From a virus: a DNA stretch of 36,553 nucleotides. This document shows positions 1 through 7,088 of this stretch, piece after piece (position 1 is the stretch's first letter; every line of letters starts with the position of its first letter). The DNA lies in IMG/VR virus record IMGVR_UViG_3300019776_000244, positions 1-36,553 of that record, one strand, 5' to 3'. The position numbers were made by a program, and so were the translations under genes. The notes beneath the pieces are model-generated. The model was not told the DNA's origin. It saw only the letters and a program-made list of their open reading frames with translations, and did no database searches.

Positions 1-70
1 CAATCGTGAATGGCCTTGGTTTGCCACACAAGCGAAAGAAAATCAGAGCCAGATTTTCAGACGTGCCTAG
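1..70. repeat. Left copy of 70-bp direct terminal repeat (circle closure)
   Basis: The first 70 bases are identical to the last 70 bases of the window (36484-36553). An exact short overlap of this kind is the usual sign that an assembled contig is a closed circle or a circularly permuted phage genome, so the unique length is about 36,483 bp. A biological short terminal repeat cannot be excluded from the sequence alone. The repeat contains a hairpin at 38-58 with 7-bp arms (GAAAATC / GATTTTC) and a 7-base loop. Confidence 0.9.
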
Positions 71-139
71 CAGGTGCGAGTCCTGCCCGATCCTTTTGAT
101 AATAGAGGGGAAGTGCGGGTTCGAATCCCGCCGGGTTCA
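70..139 (+). other. tRNA-like remnant: two successive T-arm-like hairpins
   Basis: Positions 70-86 (stem GCAGG/CCTGC, loop TGCGAGT) and 115-131 (stem GCGGG/CCCGC, loop TTCGAAT) both look like tRNA T-arms. The second is followed by CGGGTTC plus A, like an acceptor 3' strand and discriminator base. Between them lies TTGATAA (96-102), which resembles an anticodon loop with GAT, but its stem is poor. I could not find a 5' acceptor strand and D-arm that complete a cloverleaf for the second T-arm. For the first, GGGTCGG at 36453-36459 can pair with CCGATCC at 87-93 across the circle junction, but the span of about 124 nt is too long for an ordinary tRNA. It may be a degenerate tRNA, an attP-like tRNA 3' end, or another structured RNA. 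Confidence 0.4.
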
Positions 140-182
140 TTAGTTTGTTCATGATCGAAGTCGAATAAGGCGAGGGGTTATC

Positions 183-386
183 GTGACAAAAGCAAAGTGC
201 AAGCAATGCGAAGTTCTTCGCGGCAACATCATTGACCTAGAAGTTAGGCATCAAAGGCGACTTGATGAATTGCTCAATCGGTCCGGCATGGACTTGTCTC
301 CTTGTCGTCAATGCGGCATTACGGTCATTTTAATTCCCGATGGTTTAGCACTGTGCAAAGACTGCGCGGGAAAGGATGGTGAGTAA
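183..386 (+). CDS. Small zinc-ribbon protein
   Basis: This 67-residue protein starts at GTG after a GAGGGG ribosome-binding site. It has CXXC pairs at residues 6/9, 41/44 and 58/61; the last two have the spacing of a zinc ribbon. The N-terminal third is helical and charged. It is the first gene after the non-coding junction and probably belongs to the early region. No family could be named; DNA binding or protein binding through the zinc ribbon is inference. Confidence 0.7.
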   Translation: MTKAKCKQCEVLRGNIIDLEVRHQRRLDELLNRSGMDLSPCRQCGITVILIPDGLALCKDCAGKDGE

Positions 387-496
387 TGCAATAGAAGTAG
401 TAATCAACATGGAGAAATCCATGATCAAGTAGACATTAACTTGCAACAAGTGATTGCATGAATTGTTAGTTATTCATTTTGAAAGAGGTATAGGAA

Positions 497-886
497 ATGT
501 CGAATAAAGAACTCTACATCCAACGAACAAATCAAATGATCAATGCTATTGCATTGCTTCCCGACTTCTATAAGACCCGGCTTTCATTCACGGTTAGTAT
601 TTCGGGAATTGAAACGAAGAACCAACTTAATGATATTCAGTCTGCATTGACGGTTGAATTGAAAAGCAATGGAGATGGTTGCTTTTCCAATTTGCACAAC
701 TGCTCAATTCGCAATGAACCAAATTGCTTTGTGCATGTTGATTTTCTTGACGAAAAGCAAAAGCAACGAAATGAGGCAACAAAACTCATTATGGACTTGA
801 TTGATTCAGGGGTGACGATTGATGAAATTCGAACTCGGATCAATGCTGATGGGCTTGTAGGAAATAGTGCATCGATCACCCAGTAA
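497..886 (+). CDS. Hypothetical protein, 129 aa
   Basis: The gene starts with ATG after GAAAGAGGTATAGGAA. It has a central beta-rich part and a C-terminal charged helix (residues about 85-115). I do not recognise the family. The stop codon overlaps the next start as TAATG, so it is translationally coupled to the gene at 886. The 110 bases before it, after the zinc-ribbon gene, hold only a possible 17-codon reading frame and nothing else I can support. Confidence 0.7.
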   Translation: MSNKELYIQRTNQMINAIALLPDFYKTRLSFTVSISGIETKNQLNDIQSALTVELKSNGDGCFSNLHNCSIRNEPNCFVHVDFLDEKQKQRNEATKLIMDLIDSGVTIDEIRTRINADGLVGNSASITQ

Positions 887-1104
887 TGTCGGACGAGGCA
901 ATTATATTTCAGTTCCGCGAACGAGTCGCAATCAAGCTCGTTTGCGGTGGCTGCTCGATGTTTGAATCCTATCGTGGTGCTTACTACGAAGCGAAGGAGT
1001 TATGCTCGGCATTGAACATTCCGATCCCGCAAGTCATTCGAGATGAATGGAAGCGAGCGTATACCGAACAGTTACAAAAGCCAACAAATAAAACGAAGGG
1101 ATAA
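886..1104 (+). CDS. Hypothetical protein, 72 aa
   Basis: The ATG overlaps the upstream stop (TAATG). The protein is mostly helical, with three cysteines (CGGC at residues 20-23, and one further on) and a basic, lysine-rich tail. It sits directly upstream of a nuclease-like gene with only 5 bases between them. The function is not recognised. Confidence 0.65.
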   Translation: MSDEAIIFQFRERVAIKLVCGGCSMFESYRGAYYEAKELCSALNIPIPQVIRDEWKRAYTEQLQKPTNKTKG

Positions 1105-1109
1105 TTGCA

Positions 1110-1562
1110 GTGCTTTATTTTTATTCTGCGGAGGTCATTAAGGTTCACGATGGCGACACCGTGTTCCTCAATATCGATATGGGGCGAGGTATTTTTCACC
1201 GCGACACTGACCGAGGCCATCGGCTTTGGGGGATCAATGCGCCGGAGCTTAACACCGACAAAGGCGTTCAAGCGGGATCATGGCTGACCGAACGGTTGAA
1301 GCAATGCAATAACCAATTGTTCGTTCATACGATCAAGGCTCCCAAGGGCTTTGACAAGCGCGATGTATACGGTCGGTACCTCGCGGTCCTTTACGATCAA
1401 AATGGATTGGATGATTACCAGCGAGCGTTGGATAAACATCGCGTGGAATTGCATTTCGATGATCATTTGCGACTTGCATTCCGCATGAGGATCATTCCGT
1501 TCTTTTCAATCAACCAAAAAATTCTTGACGCAGGTCATGCAATGAAGAAGTTCTACCGATGA
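1110..1562 (+). CDS. Staphylococcal-nuclease-like (thermonuclease) protein
   Basis: This 150-residue protein shows the SNase (PF00565) signature: a beta strand followed by VHDGDT near residues 12-17, then RLWGINAPE near 39-47, a helix with GSWLTERL, and DVYGRYLAVL near residues 86-95. In the family these supply the calcium-binding aspartates, the arginine and glutamate of the active site, and the YGR motif. The start is GTG at 1110 with GAAGGG upstream. The expected role is cleavage of DNA or RNA, perhaps host nucleic acid early in infection. It overlaps the next gene by 4 bases. Confidence 0.85.
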   Translation: MLYFYSAEVIKVHDGDTVFLNIDMGRGIFHRDTDRGHRLWGINAPELNTDKGVQAGSWLTERLKQCNNQLFVHTIKAPKGFDKRDVYGRYLAVLYDQNGLDDYQRALDKHRVELHFDDHLRLAFRMRIIPFFSINQKILDAGHAMKKFYR

Positions 1563-1765
1563 GCAAAGAGAAAACGACCATTGAATTCTTTCAGGCGGTT
1601 GCAACTGGATTGTCGCATGTTTCGAATAACATCGAAGGATTATTGAAATCCATTCGACAAGATGAATCGGACTTGCAGCGAATGCAAAACATCATCGACG
1701 ACTTGCGAGATGAAGTAAAAGAACTAGAAAACGAACTTGAGGTAATGCGAAGGGGGGACGGATGA
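1559..1765 (+). CDS. Small coiled-coil protein
   Basis: This 68-residue protein has a start overlapping the nuclease stop (ATGA). Residues about 28-62 form a continuous charged heptad pattern (DLQRMQNIIDDLRDEVKELE), a strong coiled coil, so it is likely a dimer or oligomer. No catalytic motif is visible. It overlaps the next gene by 4 bases. Confidence 0.7.
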   Translation: MSKEKTTIEFFQAVATGLSHVSNNIEGLLKSIRQDESDLQRMQNIIDDLRDEVKELENELEVMRRGDG

Positions 1766-2019
1766 GTACGGAAAATGCAAAACATGCAACTATCGAAGCG
1801 AATACCAATGGACAATATCCGGCGATGGCTGGCAATGGTTGGGCAACTCCCGGCGAGCTCTATGGGTTATCAAAGCGAGAGGAGTTTGCAAGGACCGCAA
1901 TGATTTGCGTGCTTAATCGCGCGGATTGTCCATTGCAAGCCGATTGGGTTGCTGATGTAGCTGTATTGATTGCTGATGAATTGTTGAAGCGACTTTCACG
2001 AAAAGACCTTGGACCATGA
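1762..2019 (+). CDS. Hypothetical protein, 85 aa
   Basis: The start codon overlaps the upstream stop by 4 bases after GGGGGACGG, and the end overlaps the next gene by 4 bases. The C-terminal half is predicted helical (ADWVADVAVLIADELLKRL). I recognise no family. The position within the early cluster of small genes suggests an accessory role. Confidence 0.65.
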   Translation: MSTENAKHATIEANTNGQYPAMAGNGWATPGELYGLSKREEFARTAMICVLNRADCPLQADWVADVAVLIADELLKRLSRKDLGP

Positions 2020-2228
2020 TAACCAACTGGACGAAGGATGGATGCAAGCCGGTCGAAGTTGATCAAGAGATTGAACATGGCGACTTTGTTGCAGAGATGT
2101 TCGGCAATGATCGTTCGACCGGCATTCCTGGTAAGTGGGTTCGTGCGCTTTTCAGTGTTGGAATGACTCCAAGGGAAGCCAGCGTGTTCGCTTGCCGACC
2201 AATTAACAAACAAGACACCAAGGATTGA
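2016..2228 (+). CDS. Hypothetical protein, 70 aa
   Basis: This small acidic protein is coupled by a 4-base overlap to the gene before it. It has no transmembrane segment and no motif that I recognise. A 34-base gap follows, containing a TGGAGG ribosome-binding site for the next gene. Confidence 0.6.
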   Translation: MITNWTKDGCKPVEVDQEIEHGDFVAEMFGNDRSTGIPGKWVRALFSVGMTPREASVFACRPINKQDTKD

Positions 2229-2262
2229 GCAATGGTCATTTGTTCTACAATGGAGGTTAATC

Positions 2263-3075
2263 GTGGCTAGGCGTAAACCTCCATCGTTCGATTTCTTCCC
2301 GGACGACTTCATGGCGGGTACATATCATTTACCGGCCGAGGTCGTCGGAGCATACATTCGGTTGTTATGTTACCAATGGTCGAATGGATCGATCCCCGAC
2401 GACGAAGCGGCATTGTCAAGGATCGTCGGAATTGATGCGGCCGCATTGCGACCGCATATGCTACTGCTGATGCAAAAGTTTGAGCGCGGCGAGGATGGAG
2501 GCCTGCGAAATCATCGGCTGGAAGATGAACGGGCCAAGAAGTTGTCGATCATTGAAAAGGCCAAAGCGAACGCCAATAAGCGTTGGGCTGGAAAATCGCA
2601 GGGTTCCGAATCAAAGGAGCAGGAAACCGGAGGTCCGATCAAGGATGCGACCGCATTGCCATCGCATATGCCATCGCATTGCGAACCCATATGCTCCCAA
2701 CTTCCGACTTCCAACGTCCAAGTTAATTCTCTCTCTCTCTCTCAAGGGAAGGATGGATTGATTGATCCGAATGTCATTTGTCCATCGTGGTTGTGCGTCG
2801 AGTTCAATCGATGGCTTTCGTTCCGGTTTGCTCGAGACGGTCAGCGGATTGATCCAATAAGCCAAGAGACAATGATTCAAGAGCTCGTTCGTCGCGGCGA
2901 ACAAAAGGCTTTGAAGGACATTAACTTTAGCATCTTGAAGCAAGCCAAGAGATTGCTTGACAGCGACAACGATTACGACAAGCCAATGAACAACCCAGGA
3001 TCGGGATCGGGATCGTCGCGGTATGCTCGGAAGGAAACTGCCGAAGAGTCAATGAAAAGGTTATTCAACAAATGA
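2263..3075 (+). CDS. DUF1376-type phage replication protein
   Basis: This 270-residue protein starts at GTG, 6 bases after TGGAGGT. The N-terminal 100 residues carry the DUF1376 pattern: FDFFPDDFMAGTYHLPAEVVGAYIRLLCYQW, then a short GSIPDDEAALSRIVG segment and a basic helix (ERAKKLSIIEKAKANANKRW). DUF1376 proteins are common near phage replication genes and often occupy the initiator position. The middle is low-complexity and includes a (TC)8 tract. The C-terminal third is helical. It overlaps the next gene by 4 bases, as in initiator-loader pairs. The replication role is inferred from family and context. Confidence 0.75.
   Translation: MARRKPPSFDFFPDDFMAGTYHLPAEVVGAYIRLLCYQWSNGSIPDDEAALSRIVGIDAAALRPHMLLLMQKFERGEDGGLRNHRLEDERAKKLSIIEKAKANANKRWAGKSQGSESKEQETGGPIKDATALPSHMPSHCEPICSQLPTSNVQVNSLSLSQGKDGLIDPNVICPSWLCVEFNRWLSFRFARDGQRIDPISQETMIQELVRRGEQKALKDINFSILKQAKRLLDSDNDYDKPMNNPGSGSGSSRYARKETAEESMKRLFNK
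2728..2743 (+). repeat. (TC)8 dinucleotide repeat inside the DUF1376 gene
   Basis: Sixteen bases of perfect TC repeat encode an LSLSLS stretch in the linker between the N- and C-terminal parts. Loss or gain of one unit would shift the frame and cut off the C-terminal third. Confidence 0.95.
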
Positions 3076-3551
3076 CAATCACAGAAGCAAAACAATTGTT
3101 CACGGAAGTTGTGTTCGTTCATTTCCCAAATGTTTACGGATGGCTGCGCAACAACAGCCCGAAGCCGGAAGAGACATTGCTGGTATGGTGCAGGGTATTG
3201 GAACCGATTGAATTGTCGGAGGCCATCAGTGTCGTTTACCGATGGAGTTCAGGGCAGGTGCAAGCACCGACCGGATTCGAAGTCGAATCGATTGCTTTGC
3301 AAATTAAGTCACTAGCAATGAAGGATCGGTTTGAAGCCAAGAAACATTTGGTCCGCCAAGAGATCACCGACAACCCGACAGGCGTTGTTGTTAAAATGTC
3401 AATGGGTCCATACTTCCAAAGGATCCTTGCAAACGGAGCAAAGTTGCGTGCCGGAGAAATTACCGAGCAGCAATGCAATGAAATGAACAAGCAAGTGTTA
3501 AAGGAGTTCGATGATAAATGCAAAGCATCAGCCAGACAATCATCCTACTGA
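3072..3551 (+). CDS. Probable replication accessory (helicase-loader-like) protein
   Basis: This 159-residue, largely helical protein overlaps the DUF1376 gene by 4 bases. The N-terminal half has a tryptophan-rich helical pattern (VYGWLRN, LLVWCRVLEPIELSEAISVVYRW) seen in small phage replisome and loader proteins that couple to an initiator. There is no Walker motif. The C-terminal tail is charged and basic. The assignment rests on context and general shape only. Confidence 0.45.
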   Translation: MTITEAKQLFTEVVFVHFPNVYGWLRNNSPKPEETLLVWCRVLEPIELSEAISVVYRWSSGQVQAPTGFEVESIALQIKSLAMKDRFEAKKHLVRQEITDNPTGVVVKMSMGPYFQRILANGAKLRAGEITEQQCNEMNKQVLKEFDDKCKASARQSSY

Positions 3552-3829
3552 CGCAAGCTAACCAAACATTGCTTAAGAGGATCGAACGACTTGAGCGCAA
3601 GTTGAAGCAACAAACCGAAAACGCAATCCACTATAGAATGGAATTGCGCAAGATAGTCAAAGCAAATCATCCCTCATTGAAACGGAAGCAATCAAATGCA
3701 TTCGATAACAATCGTTCTTCCATTTCCCAAGAATCATTCGCACAACAAAGGACATTGGATGGCAAAGTCTCCGCAAATCAAAGTCATGCGGCAGCTTGCA
3801 ATGCTAAAAGCAAGAGAACACCAAAATAG
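3518..3829 (+). CDS. Possible coiled-coil protein overlapping rusA-like gene
   Basis: This reading frame of 103 residues begins inside the end of the previous gene. Its first 55 residues form a clear coiled coil (LLKRIERLERKLKQQTE). The C-terminal part, which overlaps the RusA-like gene by 134 bases, is low-complexity and may be constrained by the other frame. It fills what would otherwise be a gap of about 145 bases, so I favour a real gene, but the long overlap is unusual. Confidence 0.5.
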   Translation: MQSISQTIILLTQANQTLLKRIERLERKLKQQTENAIHYRMELRKIVKANHPSLKRKQSNAFDNNRSSISQESFAQQRTLDGKVSANQSHAAACNAKSKRTPK

Positions 3830-4157
3830 GCTGATTGGGCTTCATAATGTTACATACAGATTTTTTGTAGCCGATAACAGGCGAAGGGATGAAGTTAATA
3901 TGATGCAACAATGCAAGCCATATATCGATGGAGTAGTTGACGCAATGATCATTGAGGACGACCGGTGGCAATTGCATCGCATTTGTCTTGTATCGGTCGA
4001 AATCGACAAAGAAAATCCCCGGGTTGAACTAACCTTCACCGGCTCGCAAATTGGCCCGAAAGAACGACCGTCCGCGCAAATCGAGGATTTGGACCCAAAT
4101 CCGATCCAGACGCGCCAAACACGAAGCCAAGGGCCGAGAAAAGGCAAAACGAGATAG
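3696..4157 (+). CDS. RusA-like Holliday junction resolvase
   Basis: This 153-residue protein has the RusA pattern. There is an N-terminal strand ITIVLPFPKNHSHN (residues about 4-17), then a helix, then VADNRRRDEVNMMQQCKPYIDGVVDAMIIEDDRW, holding the spaced acidic residues (D..N...K...D....DD) that bind magnesium in this family. It would resolve branched recombination or replication intermediates before packaging. A second ATG at 3759 has an ideal upstream AAAGGA but would remove the first strand, so I prefer 3696. The last 40 residues are basic and RNQ-rich. Confidence 0.8.
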   Translation: MHSITIVLPFPKNHSHNKGHWMAKSPQIKVMRQLAMLKAREHQNRLIGLHNVTYRFFVADNRRRDEVNMMQQCKPYIDGVVDAMIIEDDRWQLHRICLVSVEIDKENPRVELTFTGSQIGPKERPSAQIEDLDPNPIQTRQTRSQGPRKGKTR

Positions 4158-4253
4158 AATCTTGAATCGGGTCGGTCGAGATGGTAGCATGTTGAATTCG
4201 CTGCTAAATCATGATCCTATTTTGTACCGCTTTAATCCATCTCGGAGGCTATC

Positions 4254-4619
4254 GTGTCTAATGTCATTTCTTCGAAGCGGTTCATCGCTTTGGTATCCTC
4301 CTCGATCCTTTTGCTGTTCAAGAACAGCCTTCCAATAACTGAGGATCAACTAAACATCATCCTGACCACAATCGCCTCGCTGATTGTTGGCGACTCGATC
4401 AATCCGGTCGGCAACATCGCAGGTGCTTTGAAGGATCCTCGTGTTGTTGCTGCAATTGTTTCAATTGTTGTCGCTTTTGCAAAGGATCGAATCGGAATAC
4501 CAGAGGACGATCTGACCAAGTTGTTATACTTGGTTGCTTCATTGATTGTCGGGTATTCGGTTCGACCTCCTCAACCAATAGCACCGGTCGAAGTCACTAA
4601 TCCAAAGAACGAGGGATAA
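4254..4619 (+). CDS. Holin-like membrane protein with internal duplication
   Basis: This 121-residue protein starts at GTG after CGGAGG. Residues 6-51 and 60-105 align without gaps over 46 positions with 18 identities by my count, including the shared block ASLIVG. Each half contains two hydrophobic segments separated by an ITEDQL / IPEDDL turn, giving about four membrane-associated segments in all. It lies at the start of a run of small membrane proteins and a peptidase, the usual place for lysis genes, so a holin role is a reasonable inference. A structural membrane role is the alternative. Confidence 0.55.
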   Translation: MSNVISSKRFIALVSSSILLLFKNSLPITEDQLNIILTTIASLIVGDSINPVGNIAGALKDPRVVAAIVSIVVAFAKDRIGIPEDDLTKLLYLVASLIVGYSVRPPQPIAPVEVTNPKNEG

Positions 4620-4620
4620 A

Positions 4621-4929
4621 ATGGGATTACCATTGCTTCAAGAACGAGTCTCGCAAAACTGGAACCGCGACAAGGTCATTGGATTCTATAACGATGTTGA
4701 TGGTGACCTGCGCGCATTCAAGCGAGCAGTTCGTTCCGAATTCAAGTTGCGCGGACTTGATCCAATGACCATTTTGGTTTTGATGCAACTTGCCATCAAG
4801 TTGTACTTTTGGTTGAAGCAAAACAACTTCATCAAGTTTGTTCCAACAAATGCATTCGAATCGGCTCCATCGCTCGAAGCACTCTACGAAATGGATATTC
4901 CGGACGATGGCAACGATGACAATGAATAG
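4621..4929 (+). CDS. Small protein with one hydrophobic segment
   Basis: This 102-residue protein starts one base after the previous stop. Residues about 48-65 (MTILVLMQLAIKLYFWL) form a hydrophobic helix, and the C-terminus is strongly acidic. The N-terminal half is charged and helical. It is probably membrane-associated and part of the lysis or envelope cassette. No family was recognised. Confidence 0.6.
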   Translation: MGLPLLQERVSQNWNRDKVIGFYNDVDGDLRAFKRAVRSEFKLRGLDPMTILVLMQLAIKLYFWLKQNNFIKFVPTNAFESAPSLEALYEMDIPDDGNDDNE

Positions 4930-5299
4930 CGATAACAAACAACTTCCATCGTGGCTGCCTTGGGTCATTGCTGCCGGTGCTGTTTATTTCGCGCTCAATA
5001 AGCAATCGATTGTCGAGCCAAATCCAGTCGATGTTAAAAGCGTTGTGAAAGCAACATTGCCGAACATTCGGTCGGCATACCGGCAAGCATTCACTGATGC
5101 AGCGAAGTTGATCGAAGAAAAGAAAATCACTACCGCCGAGCAATGGACCGAGTTCATTAAAGCGAACGCAGGGAATAAGCAACGCGAAGCAATGGATACT
5201 GTATACCGGGCCATTGATGAACTCGACATTCCAGCGGAGTTCAGCGGCAAGGAATCCGAGATTGCGAAGTTGAATCGAGACATAGCGGGGGCGTGGTGA
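4922..5299 (+). CDS. Single-TM protein with helical C-terminal domain
   Basis: I chose the ATG at 4922, which overlaps the upstream stop by 8 bases; an ATG at 4916 is also possible. Residues about 10-26 (WLPWVIAAGAVYFALNK) form an N-terminal membrane segment. The remaining 100 residues are a soluble helical domain, likely outside the inner membrane. It is coupled to the next gene by TGATG. The family was not recognised. Confidence 0.6.
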   Translation: MNSDNKQLPSWLPWVIAAGAVYFALNKQSIVEPNPVDVKSVVKATLPNIRSAYRQAFTDAAKLIEEKKITTAEQWTEFIKANAGNKQREAMDTVYRAIDELDIPAEFSGKESEIAKLNRDIAGAW

Positions 5300-5511
5300 T
5301 GGACTGCAAAGAACTCGAAAACAAGTTGCTAGAGTTGGAAGCTGTTGTCGATCAAGAACGCGACATTATCAAGGTGGGCATTTTTATATCGTTGTTTCTT
5401 GCGATCGGTTCGTTTGTCTGTGGCATGTGGTCGGCATCCGAGCAACAACAACGCCTAGACCGTCTTGAGCACATGCAGGGCATAGACGCAATCGGGAGGC
5501 GGGTTAAGTGA
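5299..5511 (+). CDS. Small coiled-coil and TM protein
   Basis: This 70-residue protein starts at the ATG overlapping the previous stop; two GTG codons lie just upstream. The first 24 residues are a charged coiled-coil helix (KELENKLLELEAVVDQE), then a membrane segment at about 26-45 (VGIFISLFLAIGSFVCGMW), then a second charged helix. It fits a small lysis regulator or antiholin-type protein, but that is only inference from context. Confidence 0.6.
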   Translation: MDCKELENKLLELEAVVDQERDIIKVGIFISLFLAIGSFVCGMWSASEQQQRLDRLEHMQGIDAIGRRVK

Positions 5512-6326
5512 GCGAATTTTTCACCGGCTACGATCCTTTAATCGAGGACCGCGATTCAATCGCGAATCAATCAACGCCAATGTCGTTCAGATTGACCGAC
5601 TTTCAAGCACCAATTGAAATTGATCCGCGACCGATGATGCGCCACGACAAGCAGGGCAACATGGGATCCTGTCAAGGGTTCAGCCTATCAAACGCTACTG
5701 AATATCTTTGGGCATTGGCGGTCGGTTCGTTTAGCAATGATCGACAGTTCTCGGCATTGTATTGCTACCTCGAGTCTCAACGGCTAGACAATTTGCTAGG
5801 TGCCGACCGAGGTTCAACAATTGGATCAGGATTGAAAGTCGCCAAGGACATTGGAATATGTCCCGAATCTCTTTTGCCATATCGCACGCCATATCCTGCT
5901 AACGCAAGAACATTGATCACCGACCAACTGCGAGCAGCGGGATCACAATACAAAATCAGGTCGCATACTTGGCTTGAAAGTTACAACGATGTTTTCAAGT
6001 ACTTGGCATCTTCGTCGGGTGCTGTTCATACCGGTACTGTTTGGAATAACTCGTTCTATTCAACCAATGGCGTGCTTGAATCGGTCAGCCTTCGGAACGG
6101 TGGAGGCCACGCAACCGCTTGGCTTGGTTACAGCTCACGGAAGGATCGAAGCGGACGCAACTACATTTGGCGTCTGAACAGTCACAACGATTCATGGACC
6201 GAGCTCGCTCCATCGGTTATCGATGCGTTGTTCAAGGATAAGTACACTTCAATCGTTGGCATAAGCGACTTGATAACTCCCGGGCCTCGCAAACCAAAAT
6301 GGATTGCCGATAGACCATTGGAGTAG
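5508..6326 (+). CDS. Papain-like (family C1) cysteine peptidase
   Basis: This 272-residue protein starts at GTG and overlaps the previous gene by 4 bases. It has the papain active-site layout. Q49-G-N-M-G-S-C55 matches the oxyanion Gln and nucleophile Cys with the normal six-residue spacing. H201 in GGGHATAWLGY is the catalytic His, and N224 in RLNSHNDSW is the catalytic Asn. There is no visible signal peptide or long propeptide. It sits within the membrane and lysis-type cassette, where a glycosidase or amidase endolysin would normally be found. It may attack a proteinaceous or peptide component of the host envelope, or process a phage protein. Confidence 0.8.
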   Translation: MSEFFTGYDPLIEDRDSIANQSTPMSFRLTDFQAPIEIDPRPMMRHDKQGNMGSCQGFSLSNATEYLWALAVGSFSNDRQFSALYCYLESQRLDNLLGADRGSTIGSGLKVAKDIGICPESLLPYRTPYPANARTLITDQLRAAGSQYKIRSHTWLESYNDVFKYLASSSGAVHTGTVWNNSFYSTNGVLESVSLRNGGGHATAWLGYSSRKDRSGRNYIWRLNSHNDSWTELAPSVIDALFKDKYTSIVGISDLITPGPRKPKWIADRPLE

Positions 6327-6333
6327 TTAAGCA

Positions 6334-6813
6334 ATGAAGGTCACTAGCATGAAAAGCAATGGAGGTTTGATCATGGTGTTATTGTTCTTTGTGGTGTTGT
6401 TTTCGTTGAAGCAATCGCAAATCGTTGATCCGACTCAATGCGATATTAAGCCATCGTCGAGCGAGTTGATAAGCCAGCTTGAGCAAGCGACAAAGACGAT
6501 GATTGAGGACAAGCAGGATCATTTTGTTGACGCCGACAAAATGGTCGATCCAACTCCGAGTCCCTCGCCAAGCGACAAACCCAAAGTAGCCAAGCGCGAA
6601 ATCATTATGTTCAGTCAATCGAACTGTCCTCCATGCAATAGGTGGTGGCAATGCGAGCGAGGTTCATTCGAAGCAGCAGGATATACTGTTGCGATTTGCT
6701 ACGACCATACCTATTCAATCACGCCACGTTTTGCGATTGCGAATGAAAGCAAAACAATCGAAGTTGTAGGATACTTAACTCTTGAGCGATTGAATGAGGA
6801 ACTAGCTCGATGA
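6334..6813 (+). CDS. Membrane-anchored thioredoxin-like protein, CPPC motif
   Basis: This 159-residue protein has an N-terminal hydrophobic anchor at residues about 11-24 and a proline- and serine-rich linker (about 71-84). A thioredoxin-fold domain follows: EIIMFSQSNCPPCNRWW with the redox pair C98 and C101, then a helix and TPRF at 130-133, the usual cis-proline position. The domain probably faces the periplasm and exchanges disulfides there. Extra cysteines lie at 36, 107 and 122. It lies between the C1 peptidase and a coiled-coil protein with three heptad-spaced cysteines, and overlaps the latter by 4 bases. Confidence 0.75.
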   Translation: MKVTSMKSNGGLIMVLLFFVVLFSLKQSQIVDPTQCDIKPSSSELISQLEQATKTMIEDKQDHFVDADKMVDPTPSPSPSDKPKVAKREIIMFSQSNCPPCNRWWQCERGSFEAAGYTVAICYDHTYSITPRFAIANESKTIEVVGYLTLERLNEELAR

Positions 6814-7088
6814 ACTACTTCTTGTTATTGCAAGTTGCGCCGGATTCAATTATTGTAGTGTTCGGTGGCGCGGTTATCACTGGGTTGACCGGCGCGGTAG
6901 GAGTCTTGTTCAAAATGTTTGCTCAAGAAAAAGAACGCAATCGTGCAGATTATGAATTGTGTCGCAATGACCTTGTTCAATGCAGGCTAGACCTAGTCGA
7001 ATGTAGGAATGACCGCGAGCAACTTCATTTCAAACTTCACGAACTTAGCATTGAAGTTGGAAAACTTCGCGGTATTGCTGAATCATGA
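6810..7088 (+). CDS. TM plus coiled-coil protein with heptad-spaced cysteines (spanin-like)
   Basis: This 92-residue protein has an N-terminal membrane segment (about residues 12-35) followed by a long charged coiled coil. Cysteines 51, 58 and 65 are exactly seven residues apart, so they fall on the same helix face and could form a ladder of interchain disulfides in a parallel dimer. The layout of one N-terminal TM and a periplasmic coiled coil is that of inner spanins, but no outer lipoprotein partner is evident. It is coupled to genes on both sides by 4-base overlaps. Confidence 0.55.
   Translation: MNYFLLLQVAPDSIIVVFGGAVITGLTGAVGVLFKMFAQEKERNRADYELCRNDLVQCRLDLVECRNDREQLHFKLHELSIEVGKLRGIAES

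Noticed and set aside
38-58. Rho-independent terminator at the 7-bp hairpin
   Set aside because: The hairpin is real, but no T-run follows and it lies inside the junction with other hairpins, so I do not call it a terminator.
67-139. Complete functional tRNA ending at 139
   Set aside because: The T-arm and acceptor 3' strand are good, but no matching 5' acceptor strand or D-arm lies at the right distance, and the possible anticodon stem has mismatches.
3759-4157. Shorter RusA-like start at ATG 3759 with ideal AAAGGA site
   Set aside because: It would remove the first beta strand (ITIVLPFPKN), which matches the family. It could be a second start, so I only note it.
4051-4338. 95-codon + strand frame overlapping the RusA-like and holin-like genes
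   Set aside because: It starts at TTG inside the RusA-like gene and continues into the holin-like gene in another frame. The basic first half and unrelated second half look like a shadow of the two real genes.
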